A stretch of 64,000 bases of DNA from Pararge aegeria (GCF_905163445.1 NC_053195.1:7864501-7928500); one strand, 5' to 3'; counted from the first letter of the stretch, positions 1 through 11,512 are shown. Translations and numbers: made by a program. The notes: generated by a model from the sequence alone, not told the origin.

Positions 1-2205
1 AAACAGAAGAGTTCTAGGCTGTGTGAAATATAGGGTTGCCAAAAATAATTAAACTTTCTGTTATGTAATTTATTCGATATTAAAATATTGACGTGTGATA
101 TGCAGTTTAAAGTACGTGTGTTCTAGGCTTGAATTTTAATTGTATTATAGTGTATGAAGTGTTTTATCAGTAATTAAACAGTTCTAGGCTGTGTGGTCTA
201 TAGGGTTGCCAAAAAAAATTATACTTTCTGTTATTTAATTTTTTAGACATTAAAATGTTGACGTGTGATATGTACTCTAAAGTACGAGTGTTCTAGGCTT
301 CAATTTTAATTATGTTTTAGTGTTAGTAGTGATCTATCGGAATTTTAAGAGTTCAAGGCTGTCGGGTCTATAGGGTTGCCAAAAAAAAATTATACTTTCT
401 GTTATTTAATTTTTTAGACATTAAAATATTGAAGTGTGATATGCAGTCTAAAGTACGAGTGTTCTAGGCTTCAATTTTAATTTTGTTTTAGTGTTAGTAG
501 TGATCTATCGGAATTTAAAGAGTTCTAGGCTGTAGGATGGGTTTCTTAAAAAAAATACAAATCAAGTAATCTAATTTTTCGATATTAAAATATTGACGTG
601 TGATATGCAGTCTAAAGTACGAGTGTTCTAGGCTTGAATTTTAATTATGTTATAGTGTTAGTAGTGTTCTATCGGAAACTGAAGAGTTCTAGGCTGTGTG
701 GAATATAGGGTTGCCAAAAATAATTAAACTTTCTGTTATGTAATTTTTTCGATATTAAAATATTGACGTGTGATATGCAGTCTAAAGTATGTGTGTTCTA
801 GGCTTCAATTTTAATTGTGTTATAGTGTAAGAAGTGTTCTATCAGTAATTAAAGAGTTCTAGGCTGTGTGGTCTATAGGGTTGCCAAAAAAAATTATACT
901 TTCTGTTATTTAATTTTTTAGACATTAAAATATTGACGTGTGATATGCAGTCTAAAGTACGAGTGTTCTAGGCTTCAATTTTAATTATGTTTTAGTGTTA
1001 GTAGTGATCTATCGGAATTTAAAGAGTTCTAGGCTGTAGGATGGGTTTCTTAAAAAAAATTCAAATCAAGTAATCTAATTTTTCGATATTAAAATATTGA
1101 CGTGTGATATGCAGTCTAAAGTACGAGTGTTCTAGGCTTGAATTTTAATTATGTTATAGTGTAAATAGTGTTCTATCGGAAACAAAAGTGTTCTAGGCTG
1201 TGTGGAATATAGGGTTGCCAAAAATAATTAAACTTTCTGTTATGTAATTTTTTCGATATTAAAATATTGACGTGTGATATGCAGTCTAAAGTACGAGTGT
1301 TCTAGGCTTGAATTTTAATTATGTTATAGTGTTAGTAGTGTTCTATCGGAAACAAAAGAGTTCTAGGCTGTGTGGAATATAGGGTTGCCAAAAAAAATTA
1401 TACTTTCTTTTATTTAATTTTTTAGACATTAAAATATTGACGTGTGATATGCAGTCTAAAGTACGAGTGTTCTAGGCTTGAATTTTAATTATGTTATAGT
1501 GTTAGTAGTGTTCTATCGGAAACAGAAGAGTTCTAGGCTGTGTGAAATATAGGGTTGCCAAAAATAATTAAACTTTCTGTTATGTAATTTATTCGATATT
1601 AAAATATTGACGTGTGATATGCAGTTTAAAGTACGTGTGTTCTAGGCTTGAATTTTAATTGTATTATAGTGTATGAAGTGTTTTATCAGTAATTAAACAG
1701 TTCTAGGCTGTGTGGTCTATAGGGTTGCCAAAAAAAATTATACTTTCTGTTATTTAATTTTTTAGACATTAAAATGTTGACGTGTGATATGTACTCTAAA
1801 GTACGAGTGTTCTAGGCTTCAATTTTAATTATGTTTTAGTGTTAGTAGTGATCTATCGGAATTTTAAGAGTTCTAGGCTGTCGGGTCTATAGGGTTGCCA
1901 AAAAAAAATAATACTTTCTGTTATTTAATTTTTTAGACATTAAAATATTGAAGTGTGATATGCAGTCTAAAGTACGTGTGTTCTAGGCTTGAATTTTTAT
2001 CGTGTTATAGTGTAAGTAGCGTTCTATCAGAAATTTAAGAGTTCTTAGCTGTGAGGTTTAATGGGTTTTCAAAAAAATAATTCCTCATATAATTCTTTTG
2101 GATTGAAAATATTGACGTCTGATATGCAGTCTCGAATAACAGTGTTTGAGGCTTGGTTTTATGTTATGTTTCAGGCGTTATGATGCTTCAACAGAAACAA
2201 AAGAG
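1..2205. repeat. Satellite array, ~170-bp monomer with 1,519-bp higher-order repeat
   Basis: Thirteen tandem monomers start with GTTCTAGGCT (or a one- or two-base variant) at 11, 181, 351, 522, 686, 856, 1026, 1190, 1360, 1530, 1700, 1870 and 2041, with spacings of 164-171. Each also carries a second TGTTCTAGGCTT about 110 bases in. Variants differ after the start motif (GTGTGAAAT, GTGTGGTCT, GTCGGGTCT, GTAGGATGG). The block from position 1 reappears almost base for base from 1520, so nine monomers form a 1,519-bp higher-order unit. The array continues off the left edge. No coding capacity is seen. Confidence 0.95.
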
Positions 2206-2770
2206 TTCTTACCCCTTTAATAGGTAGGGTTTTCAAAAACAAATGTTTTGTATTATTTTATGTAATTATTTAAGAAAATAAATTTTCATGTTTGTTGTGG
2301 TGACTCTGAAACTTGATTTATAAGAACTTTAATATTTTTTTATTATAGTTTATATACTGATGTGTGAGAAAGAAAAGAGTTTCGAGAGAGTACGGGTCTA
2401 AAAAATGTTTTATTCAAAGGTCTTTGTGTACGATAGGATGTTTAGGGTTATTTTCTTTAAGTATTTTTTTTTCAGTATTTACGACAGAACTATTATTAAA
2501 AAGTATCAGGAACTATAGATCTAAGCTGCATGCGTCCAGAACAAGCATCAAATTTTGATTTGCTCGAAAATGATCTGCTATCGGAAGTTAGCAGATCATT
2601 TTTTGACACCCTTTTTTTGGGGGTAAAAACGCCAGTACTATTCGTAAAAATCATCAGGAACTCTAGAACTCAGCTGCATGCGAAGAGAACTCCGTTTTAT
2701 TTTTGATCTGCTGGCAAATGCTCTGCTAACTTCACCTACACAAACCGATGGAGTATTATTTTGTTTCAGT
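2206..2770. repeat. Degenerate right edge of the satellite with a hairpin and a diverged direct repeat
   Basis: After 2205 the monomer decays (GTTCTTACCCC) and is lost. Two diverged direct copies follow: about 2503-2580 and about 2648-2731, both containing TCAGGAACT, AGCTGCATGCG and a TGATCTGCT or GATCTGCTGG stretch. The first ends in a perfect 14-bp inverted repeat (2567-2580 with 2589-2602, 8-base loop). The open frame at 2364-2558 is probably chance. Confidence 0.6.
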
Positions 2771-3012
2771 GGATGGAGTGCAGTGGGCAGCGAACCTGCT
2801 TTCTGAGTCCATGGCCGTGGCTTCGATTCCCACAACTGGAAATTGTTTGTGTGATAAACATGAATGTTTTTCAATGTCTGGGTGTATATCTGTATACCCA
2901 TTATAAGTATTTATGTATATTATTCTTATAAATATTCATCAGCCATCTAAGTACCCATAACATAAGCTACGCTTACTGTGCTAGATAGCGATGTGTTTAT
3001 TGTCGTAGTACA
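2771..3012 (+). mobile_element. SINE-A copy (tRNA-derived SINE)
   Basis: It has a degenerate head (GAGTGCAGTGGGCAGC), a B-box-like TTCGATTCCCACAACTGG, and the family body GTGTCTGGGTGTATATCTG with ACCCATAACATAAGCTACGC near the end. It is diverged from the copies at 9811, 27235, 38432 and 47077. Repeat D abuts it at 3012. Confidence 0.85.
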
Positions 3013-3281
3013 TAATTGAAGTAGAGCTTTCTGTGACACAGCTCATCCGGTACAGACCTACCGCTTTGCTTATTACTGCCAAGCAGCATTTCTGTCATCT
3101 GATCTGAAGGACGTAATTGCAGGTGTAATTACAGGCACATGGGACTCAGGTTGATGAACTTATGGTGATACTGTGTTGGACGTGTTCCTCGCATGCTCTG
3201 CGAGGTATTACTCTGTTTAAGGTTTTCCACTTATTGTTATGATGTGGGCCATCTGCTTGGTACTTTAATTATTATTATTAA
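3012..3281 (+). repeat. Repeat D copy
   Basis: It contains AGAGCTTTCTGTGACACAGCTC and CATCTGATCTGAAGG, and ends with GGGCCATCTGCTTGGTAC plus an A-rich tail. The same order of blocks occurs at 10258, 30625 (-), 46590 and 59240 (-), so this is a dispersed element, probably a retroposon. No protein is seen. Confidence 0.7.
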
Positions 3282-3387
3282 AAAAAAGGAGTCTTGTGAT
3301 TGGTCTAGGGACCAACTAGGGACCTACTAAACTAGGCACGCAGGTTGGACGCAACAGTTTTGCCTTCCCCTTATCATCATCAATAAA

Positions 3388-3620
3388 CGATTGACGTCGA
3401 CTGCTGGACATAGGTATTTTATAGGGCGTTCCAAAACTCAACGATTCTGGGCCGCTTGTATCCAGCAGCTCCCCGCAACTCGTTTGATGTCGTCTGTCCA
3501 ACGCTGCGCTTACCGCTGCGGGGCCGCTACTCCAACACCTTGGAAACCCAACGTCCATCGGTTCTCCGAGCTACGTGCCGCTTCAGCTTCGCGACTCGTT
3601 GCCTTCGCCTACTCGATAAG
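3388..3620 (-). pseudogene. RTE-type LINE fragment, reverse transcriptase C-terminal end
   Basis: Read on the minus strand, the translation gives QRVAKLKRHVARRTDGRW, then a segment like GKRSVGQTT, then YVQQSTSIV, the conserved C-terminal tail of insect RTE retrotransposons, with stops and frameshifts. Only the last part of the ORF is present. The 138-codon open frame on the plus strand here is its antisense shadow. Related pieces lie at 17130 (+), 33500 (+) and 51020 (-). Confidence 0.75.
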
Positions 3621-5039
3621 AAAGTTTAAATACCCTTGGACGAAGCTGAGGGCAGAGCTAGTCCTTCATAATAATATGATCATCGTAGTGGGTTTCAAGG
3701 GGATTATCCTTTTAAATGGCTACTGCCAGCAAGAAACGCCCGCAGTAACCAATTCATCTCTTTCCATATCCGGCTATCGTCATTTTATCATTCGCCCGGG
3801 GCTGTAACTGCTCCCAAGATTATTTTAAGCTTCAACCCTTAGCGTTTGATTAAACTGTCATCCCCTACGTTCGCACTAACCCTTGCGGAAAAAACGATTG
3901 TATCATGCAATAAAAGTAAAATGACGCAAAACGAATTAAACCTTTTTTTATGACAGTACCTAACGTACTCGATAAGGGCCATGACTCCTTTTAACATTTG
4001 GAACTGTTTCTCCGCAAAAACTTTACAATTATCAAAATATAAAGAAACTATATACCTAACATTATGACGTCCTAAAAAGCATTTCGCAAGTGACGACTTT
4101 AAGGTCATCACATCAAAAAAAGTTTAATTGGATTGATGTTACTCGTTTATTATTTTGTACTGTACAATATTAATAATGCAACCGGGAAAATATGGAATAG
4201 GTTTTCTAGTGAATAAAAAGTGTAGAAGGTAAAATACATATATATTTGTATCTATACTATATACTACTATTAGGAAGTAACATAGGCCATAACTTTAAAA
4301 CAATTGAAGGTCTTTAATAAAATTGCAATAATGTACCTCAAGGTAGCAATAATCTGCCTATGGAATTCATAATAACTACACCTCAATTGAATGTCACACA
4401 TCTCTCAGATAAACTGTTCCTACGGGATGCTTTAAAAACAAAAACAAACGTGGATGAAGTCGCGGGCAACAGCTGGTAAGTATACTATATAAATAAAATT
4501 TTAAATGGTTTAAATACAGTTACATTTCAAAAATAAATAAAACAATATGTAAGGATTTTAACGTGTTCTCCTACCTCGCTGGCCTGTTTCCGCGAGTAGT
4601 TAAAAATAATATACAAAAAAATATATATTTCAAGTAATGCAATGTTTTACTGCTAAAAATAATACTAAGTGGTAAGCTCTGATAAGGGTTAGTTATAATT
4701 ACACTATCCAATACCCTTTGAGCATCAACAATCACGCGCCGGACGGTCAAAAGCGTCCACGTCCCCTAATCCATAAGAAGGGCTTTTCACTCTTTTATAA
4801 TTTTCTTTCCCCCCGGGCGCTGCGAAAATGTAAAGAAGGCTCCACTGACAAAGGGCTGAACCTTTGTGATTATATTAAATGTTTTTCGAATTCAGTAATT
4901 TATCGTCAATTCTCTATTACCTACTTAATTATGGTTTCATTGTACTTGTTACACGACAATGAGATGCAATAAGTACAATAAAAGTTACTTCAAAAATGGT
5001 AAAGAGTTTTTCTGTTGCTCTCTTTTTTTAACCCCAACG
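3621..5039. other. Intergenic, no gene recognised
   Basis: AT-rich sequence. Open frames at 3839-4111 (-) and 4718-4972 (+) have no recognisable motif, start context or splice pattern. A reversed fragment of the CTAGCTGTTGCCCGCGACTT repeat is seen near 4455-4475. Confidence 0.5.
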
Positions 5040-5230
5040 CAAGAACTACGGGATGTTATAAGTTTGATCTATCTGTGTGTGTATGTCAGTGGCATTACAG
5101 ATCCCGAACGGACGAACCGATTTTGATATTACTTTTCTTTGTTTGAAAAGTGAATTAGTCTGGAGTGTTCTTAGCTATGTTTGACGAAAATCGGTTCAAG
5201 ATGGCCGCCACCACAAAATGGCGGATTACA
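5040..5230 (+). repeat. Dispersed repeat with AAGATGGCCGCCACCACAAAATGG
   Basis: The segment ACGGACGAACCGATTTTGAT, followed by AAAATCGGTTCAAGATGGCC and GCCACCACAAAATGGCGG, recurs in the opposite orientation at 42985-43110. This marks a non-autonomous element of unknown class. Confidence 0.5.
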
Positions 5231-6096
5231 TATTTTTTCATCAAATGAAAGGGCTTAACAGTTACTAACTGTCTGTAGGTAGGAAGCTGTAGTCAATATA
5301 TTGTGTGACAGCAAATTTAAGTTTCTATAAAAAAAAACGAACCTACGGATAATCGCTAAGTTGTATGATATTGAAGACCCCAAAATTTTCGAAGCAAACT
5401 TGTCATATCATATATATTATCATAGAAAAGAAACAAGAAACCAAAAGCGCCTAACTGTAAGCACCTATTTTACTTAAACCCCGACTCTAAGCACGACTGC
5501 AAACATCATTTAACAAAGTTAATGATTTAGAAAAGAGTAATAACGAGAAATAGGTCTTTCTGGACTCCTAATGATGCATACGGGTCCTCTAAAGAACTCA
5601 CATGATTTATATCTACCACTAACACCCGAATCCATTTGCAATTCGGGTCCCACAACTATTACAAAATAAAAGGAATTCCTCGTACAAAAGGGAAACCTGG
5701 GGAAAAGAAATAAAAAATATAATAATTCAAAATGGCGTCTGGCCACTTAATAACTGGCTGACACCATTGGGAAATATAATTTAATTTTTCTCCGCCTCTA
5801 TCCTTTTCCCTCCGTGAGAAATTTATTAGCTCTGTCCTTGTCTTGTATTTTCTCAACTGAGCCATCCCGCCTCCTTCCTGAAGCTTCCGTTGTTGGGTGC
5901 AGGGCTGTCATCTGAAAGATTACTTTGTTTGCAAGTTTCTAATTGTAGTTATAGATTCTTTTTTTAGTATACGAATTTCAGGAACACCAAAATATGTAAT
6001 AATATATACTTACTTTATAGATTATTAAGACCTATATCGGGACCATTAATATTAAAAATGATGGATGGATTTGATTGCCTGGTTGGCTGTTATATA
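5231..6096. other. Intergenic, no gene recognised
   Basis: AT-rich; two overlapping minus-strand open frames (5519-5865) show no family motif. I see no repeat that recurs elsewhere in the window. Confidence 0.45.
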
Positions 6097-6450
6097 TAGG
6101 TTGGGGAAAAAGTTACTTCGCATTTTTTAAGAAAAATCAAAACATTTTTTAATATGGTTTACTTACATTTAACGTAAGAGTATGTAGGTACCATTTTGTT
6201 CGATAACTTTTTGCCATCTTGTAGGTAGGGACATAATCAGATTGCTATAGAAATGTTGGGGCTTCTGATCAAAAAACCGCGACAAGTAGTTTTGGCTGAC
6301 CTCTCGTGATATTAACCTGTCACTGCCTAAAGAATTCTCAAGAGACCGAAACAGGTGGAAATCTGAAGGTCATGACTATACGGCGGATGCATTTACACCA
6401 CCCAGCCAAACTCTCTTAATTTTTGCTGAGTGGCTAAAGATGTGTGAGGT
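6097..6450 (-). pseudogene. Dead mariner transposon fragment (transposase C-terminus and one terminal repeat)
   Basis: Position 6097 onward carries a mariner-like terminal sequence (GGTTGGGGAAAAAGTTACTT). On the minus strand the broken frames give PHTSLATQQKLREFGW, HPPYSHDLQIS and, near the terminus, a segment like YKMAKSYRTKWYLH. These match the transposase regions around the third catalytic Asp (PYSPDLAPSDFHLF in intact mariners) and the C-terminal WQKVIEQNG motif. Stops and frame changes between blocks make it inactive, and the N-terminal part is missing. Confidence 0.75.
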
Positions 6451-6841
6451 CTAGCGGTCAAGCTTTATATTACATAAATATACTGTAGAAAACAACTTTT
6501 CTTCCAAATGATAGATATCGTGATAAGTAACAGTCTAAAACTAGAGAATGAAAGATTTAGGTTTGCTTGCTTAATTGCTTGAAACAGTATTATTTTAATA
6601 TTGTTGGCATTTTCTTTCAGAATAATTATAATCGTTATTTTAATCGACAAGGTAGGTAGGTATAGCAAATAAACTTTTATTTTAAAAGAATACTGCTATT
6701 TAAAGCGATTGCAGTAAGCTCCAGGTATTTTACGCTTATCACACTTTGACAGTATATATACGCTTATGTTATTACAAAACAAAATCTCACCAGCTTATAA
6801 AGGATATACAAAGATATACTAAGACTTTAAAGTGTCTGGCA

Positions 6842-7145
6842 TCATCATCTTGGTCAAACCATTGCCGGCCCACTACAAGGCGCGGGTCTCCTCGGGGAAT
6901 GAGGAGGGTTTAGGCCATACGCTGTCACCATTGTCACCGTGTCATCATTAGTCACCACGCTGGCCAAGTGCGGATTGGTAAACTTCACACACCTATGAAA
7001 GCGGCGTGCAGTTTACCTGACGATTTTTTCCTTCACAGTTACAGCCAGAGATATTGTAAATTTCTTAAATTTAAAAAAGCATCGTACGCGGATCGTACTC
7101 GGTCACACTGAAAAACAGGCCGAATACTAGGCTATGACCGCTTTT
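6842..7145 (-). mobile_element. SINE-C copy
   Basis: Minus orientation: the head AGCGGTCATAGCCTAGTATT lies near 7143, and AAGTGCGGATTGGTAAACTTCACACACCT (positions 6967-6995) with GGGTTTAGGCC marks the body. It is diverged, and its end near 6842 is approximate. Confidence 0.7.
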
Positions 7146-7567
7146 TTTTTTTATTTAACGTCCTTCTTCTGTATTATCCAGGACAAAGGCAGATATTGGC
7201 AGCCCTACACAGGTTGCTCTCTGTCACCCAGTGTTCTGGACAAGAAATATTTGTGATATTTTGTATTAGATGATTTGTGTACAGAAAATATACGTTCGGG
7301 TTATGTTGGTTCATTGAATTATGGCCTTTAAATCATTGACTCTAGATATTATTGTGGCATGTACATTTGTGTGGGGTCGACTGTACGTACGCGGGCGAAT
7401 TTATCGCACTATTAGACACGTATAGGTGCTGGGAAAAGGGATACAATTATAACAAATTGATTTTTAAACTCAAATCTTAAAATCGCTGGTGCTATTAATA
7501 ACATACATGAAGCTCAGTTTCTCAAAAGCATTCAACGTTGAAACAGCGATGTATTTGAATAGATATA
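7146..7567. other. Intergenic, nothing recognised
   Basis: No open frame with family resemblance and no repeat shared with the rest of the window. Confidence 0.4.
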
Positions 7568-7720
7568 AAGACCTCCCTGGCGCAGTGCTGAGAGCTTAGG
7601 CTTTGTGGGTGGAGGTCCCAAGTTCTATTCCCGGCAACGGTAGTTGGGTACTTTATTATTACAAAATTTTTCTGGTTTGGTTTGGTGGGAGGCTTCGGCT
7701 GTGGCTAGGTAACTTAACTT
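7568..7720 (+). mobile_element. SINE-B copy, 3'-shortened
   Basis: The head GACCTCCCTGGCGCAGTGCT, a decayed B box (AGTTCTATTCCCGGCAACGG) and TCTGGTTTGGTTTGGTGGGA with GGCTTCGGCTGTGGCTAG are clear. The family tail is not recognisable beyond about 7720. Confidence 0.75.
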
Positions 7721-8046
7721 AGGTAGAGAAGGCCAAGATTCTCACACCGGGCTTAAACGGTAAATTTAAAGTCAGACAATCACAATTACTACCACAATTT
7801 TATTTTTTATTTTTTAATGAATTGGTAATACTTTCGTTTAGCGCGATCTAACAAATACATTTTCATCCCGTATGTATTTAGCCTTACCCCTTTTAGCCTT
7901 TTTCGAGAATTGGGCTATTAAATGCAAGTAGGACTTTAAAAATTTTGCTTGCAGTTTCAAAGATAAGAGCGTTCAACCTAACTAACATACAAAAAAAAGT
8001 ATTTCGTTGCATTATTAGTGTATATTAGATAGGTATATAGATATGA

Positions 8047-8340
8047 CACGGTGAGTCGTTAGGACACCCCTCAAAAGTGAAGCCATATCACTTTTGGGGG
8101 GCCGAATTAGAATCCCAGCACTCTAGTTAGATATGCGCATTTTACGCAAATAATAATATCAATTGCTTTAAAAAAAGGATCGTGAGGAAACCCGCAAGCT
8201 TGAGAGTTCTCCATGATGTTCTCAAAGGCGTCTGGAGTCCACCAATCCGACCTAGGCCAGTGTGGTGAACAGCCTTAACCCTTTTCATTTAGAGGAGTCC
8301 GTAATGGGTTAATATTATTATGATTATTATGAAATAGATA
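8047..8340 (+). mobile_element. SINE-C copy
   Basis: The head GTGAGTCGTTAGGACACCCC is followed by GAATTAGAATCCCAGCACTC, GAGGAAACCCGCAAGCTTGA, GTCCACCAATCCG and GTAATGGGTTAAT, the standard block order of the family in plus orientation. Confidence 0.75.
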
Positions 8341-8819
8341 TGCCTAATCTTGATCAAGCGTGATGGAAAGCAACGATGAAGTTAATTTTAGGGGCGCCTG
8401 CCTCTGAAATACCTTATCGCTCTTGCCTTGAAGGTACAGATACCTATGTTGTACGTGGCTTATGGGATTAAAACATATTATGACTTTGAGTAATACTAGC
8501 AAAAACTGTATTTGCAGGGGTCACGAGGCACGGCAGGTGCGGCTCTGCAATATTCTAATGTCGCAGAGGATCCCGCCATCTATAATAATATTCTTAACCT
8601 TCCCTCATATTATTACGTGGATACAGTGAAATATACGGCGACGCATGCTGGAAATAGAATTTGTTGATTGAATTTTGTAATCTTGTTCCTCGAATATAAA
8701 ATATGATAGAGTAAGCTAACTTTATTTTACAATCTAGATAAAATATCACATGTATAATAGCTATTTTGGATTGCATTAACAGCGAAGTTCAAACATCAAT
8801 TTACTAACTATTTTAGCGA

Positions 8820-8960
8820 TTTGACGAACTCCCTGGAAAAGTTTTGAGCGCTGTAGTTCTTTAAGTTGAGGTCCCGAGTTCGATTCCAGGCGGGGACATT
8901 TTAAGTATTTATAAAATTCCGCCAAGTGATTTAACGTTCTGGTACGATGCCGAGCTTTTG
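8820..8960 (+). mobile_element. SINE-B fragment
   Basis: ACTCCCTGGAAAAGTTTTGAGCGCTGTAG is a decayed head (8826-8854), with GTCCCGAGTTCGATTCCAGG as the B box and ATTTAACGTTCTGGTACGAT as body. The 3' half is missing, and LINE-J follows directly. Confidence 0.65.
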
Positions 8961-8974
8961 GGGATGCCAAATTC

Positions 8975-9420
8975 AAAAATTCAAAAAGGTTTTATTCATG
9001 AAGACCTTGTCACAGGCACTTATGAAGCGTTCATACATTTAACATGTTACACTAATGTTAGTGATGGTAATAACTGCATTAGTTAACTTAAAACTAAAGC
9101 TAAAGGAGAGTTCCAAACGCGCCCTGGCCTAAGAAGAGCCCACAACAAACTCGTTTTCAAAGTTTGTTTTTTTTTCATTATCACCATCTCACAGTCGAGT
9201 TAATGTTGAGCTATGAAGCTAGAGCATTTCATACCCAAGGTTTTTTATTATACACGTAATCCTTAATATTATAATAGGATTTTTCTATAAGCTCGCGTTT
9301 TATATAAACTTTGAACTTATTGAGAGACATCTCAAGGATTTCATCTGGTAATTTGTTATAAAATGATATACAATTACTTTTAAATGAATTACTAATTTTA
9401 TGCAGCTTAGTAAACTGCAC
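8975..9420 (-). pseudogene. LINE-J fragment: last ~63 codons of ORF2 plus 3' UTR
   Basis: Minus strand. The frame ending at 9229 encodes FYNKLPDEILEMSLNKFKVY followed by a segment ending YNIKDYVYNKKPW, the typical C-terminus of a Jockey/CR1-like reverse transcriptase ORF. The 3' UTR extends to about 8975 and includes complements of CACAGGCACTTATGAAGCGT and AAGAAGAGCCCACAACAAAC. The same 3' UTR in the same orientation lies at 61045-61400. It is 5'-truncated and cannot encode a working enzyme. Confidence 0.75.
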
Positions 9421-9810
9421 TACAAGTTTATTTTTACTTTGGTGCCATACCCAAAACAGGTTAACCCGCTACAATCTTAGACAGTATAATAACTTACCAC
9501 CATGTGATTTTGCAGTCAATGCTAAGTTGTAGGGGAATATAAAAAATATACTTATCTTCCCACCAGATATGTTTTATATATCATAGAAATTTCAGTAGCG
9601 CCTTGGCAGTAAAAAATGTATCTATGCCGTCACGCCAACTCACGATCATGAAGATCATGACAGACATGACGATCTCTCATACCGTCCTGCCTAATCAAAA
9701 CTCACTAATGCTTATTTACATATTTTATGATTGATTAAAATAATACTAAATATATAAACAATAATAATCTTTATTTTAGGTTTTATTTCAACCAACTCAA
9801 TGAATAATTG
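9421..9810. other. Intergenic, nothing recognised
   Basis: AT-rich; includes a short imperfect repeat of ATCATGA around 9645-9665. No gene signal. Confidence 0.4.
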
Positions 9811-10062
9811 ACGGCCGACTGGCGCAGTGGGCAGCGTCCCTGTTTTATGAGTCCATGGCCGTGGGTTCGATTTCCACAACTGGAACGTTTGTGTGATGAA
9901 CATGAATGTTTTTCAGTGTCTGGTTGTTTATCTGTATATTATAAGTATTTATGTGTATTATTCATAAAAATATTCATCAGTCGTCTTAGTACACATAACA
10001 CAAACTACGCTTACTTTGGTGCTAGATGACGAAGAGTGTAGTGTCGTAGTAAATTTATTTAA
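9811..10062 (+). mobile_element. SINE-A copy, near full length
   Basis: The head GGCCGACTGGCGCAGTGGGC matches a Pol III A box (TGGCGCAGTGG), and GTGGGTTCGATTTCCACAAC is the B box. The body TTTTTCAGTGTCTGGTTGTT and the end GCTAGATGACGAAG then TTTATTTAATATT complete it. The open frame across the head (9808-10029) is a SINE artefact. Confidence 0.9.
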
Positions 10063-10251
10063 TATTATTATTTCTTTCATAAACCCTTTTTCCAACTACC
10101 TGGTTATTTACTTATACGTAGATAGGTACCTTGGTAGGTCTTCTGGGCTCTATGCGTCAACACATTAACTCTCCTAAATAAGAAGTTGGTTTTGTAATGA
10201 ATTGCAAAGTAAACCGAATAGAATAGAATAGATTGAAATATAGATTTAAAT

Positions 10252-10525
10252 TTTGTAGTAGTGGAGCTTTTTGTGACAGAGCTCGTCCGGGAGAGTAGGT
10301 ACTATCGCCACGCTTATTTCTGCCGCTAAGCAGCATTGATGCAATGCTGTATTCCGGTCTGAAGGGCTTGGGATAGCCTCAAATGGATAGACCAAGGGTT
10401 CTAAGTTGCAGGACGTGCTTCTTGCATGCCCTGTGAAGTGTTGCTCTCTTTATAGGCCATCGCATTATCATCAGTTTTCTACTTACCGTCAGGTGGGCCA
10501 TTTGCTTGGTCTGTCAATTATTAAA
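10252..10525 (+). repeat. Repeat D copy
   Basis: One of the better copies: GAGCTTTTTGTGACAGAGCT, ATTCCGGTCTGAAGGGCTTG, CTTGCATGCCCTGTGAAGTG, TCAGGTGGGCCATTTGCTTG, ending in AAAATAAAGAAATAAAAATA. The A-rich end suggests retroposition on the plus strand. Confidence 0.75.
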
Positions 10526-11512
10526 ATAAAGAAATAAAAATAGAATTAATAAGTAGCTAGAAGTAAACTTAACTACAATCACGTGATAATAAAAAGGACT
10601 CGCAACCACAGAAAGGAACATTACAGCGCCATCTATTCAGTTAAGCTTCAACTAAGTAGTAGGGAAGTGACATAACGCGTAGCAAACATTTTACTGTGAG
10701 CTCACAGGCACAAATAGATACCTCTATCGTAGGGCCAAGAGTGGATACTAGATGGCTCTGCTCATAAATAAAAGACTGACTATTTTATTCCAATAAATAA
10801 TCGACTAATTTATTCTTAATCCTTATAAAATTATATTTAGTAGATGCGACATTTTTTATTTAATATTGATTGCATTTGGTTATTATAATATTGATTGGAA
10901 AATTTAAGCAAATGGAAGTGGTTATGCTAACATAAAAAAGTAGGTACCTATAGGTACTCAAATCACTACGCACCGCGTCCCTGGTTCTGTATGGTTGCCT
11001 CGCCATCTTGTGGCTCAATAATATCGAATACCCATAGAATGACATGGATCCAGCATCATCACACTACAGAGCTTGTTATTCCAACTCATAAGAAATAACA
11101 TATGAAAATGTGAATACCTAAGTTCCCAGTAGGTTTACAGTGCTATTACATATATTTACATAACTATTTAAAATCAAAGATGTTATATATTATATGATGT
11201 TATATGTAAAGTCGTTATATATTTGTACACAGACCTACCTACTTAGAAACTTCGGCATGGAAAAGAGGCAGTTAAAGTAACTAACTCAATGATTATGAGT
11301 ATAATAAAACGGCAGAAATCCTTTTACAGTTATTTACTGAAAGAAGTAATACGTGCGTATATATGTTACCTATCTATATGTATTGTTTCTGCTAGCGTAT
11401 ACCTAGTATTGATAAGAAATTATACAAAGCGGACGCTACAGAAGTTGAATGCTAAATTAAAAATTAAATCATTTAATTTCTAGTTCACTAATTAAATAAA
11501 AAAAAAAACAAA
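10526..11512. other. Upstream region of gene 1; possible MITE-like inverted pair
   Basis: AGCGCCATCTAT at 10624 and ACTAGATGGCTCTGCT near 10748-10763 form a degenerate inverted pair, also seen at 26805-26922 and 40659-40700. The 64-codon open frame 11289-11483 ends 29 bases before the gene 1 start and has no known motif; this stretch is more likely 5' UTR or promoter. No convincing TATA box or initiator was identified. Confidence 0.4.

Noticed and set aside
1..2205. Regular repeats that could be mistaken for a CRISPR array
   Set aside because: The whole ~170-bp unit repeats with no unique spacers, in a eukaryotic context.
3391..3807. 138-codon plus-strand open frame
   Set aside because: It is antisense to a recognisable RTE C-terminal fragment.
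9811..9880. tRNA-like A and B boxes (also at 27235, 38432, 47077 and in SINE-B/C heads)
   Set aside because: Boxes match Pol III promoters but no cloverleaf with acceptor stem closes, and each is followed by a shared SINE body; these are SINE heads, not tRNA genes.
11289..11483. 64-codon frame just upstream of gene 1, considered as an extra exon or uORF
   Set aside because: It is not in a spliceable arrangement with exon 1, whose own ATG fits the family N-terminus; could be a chance uORF.
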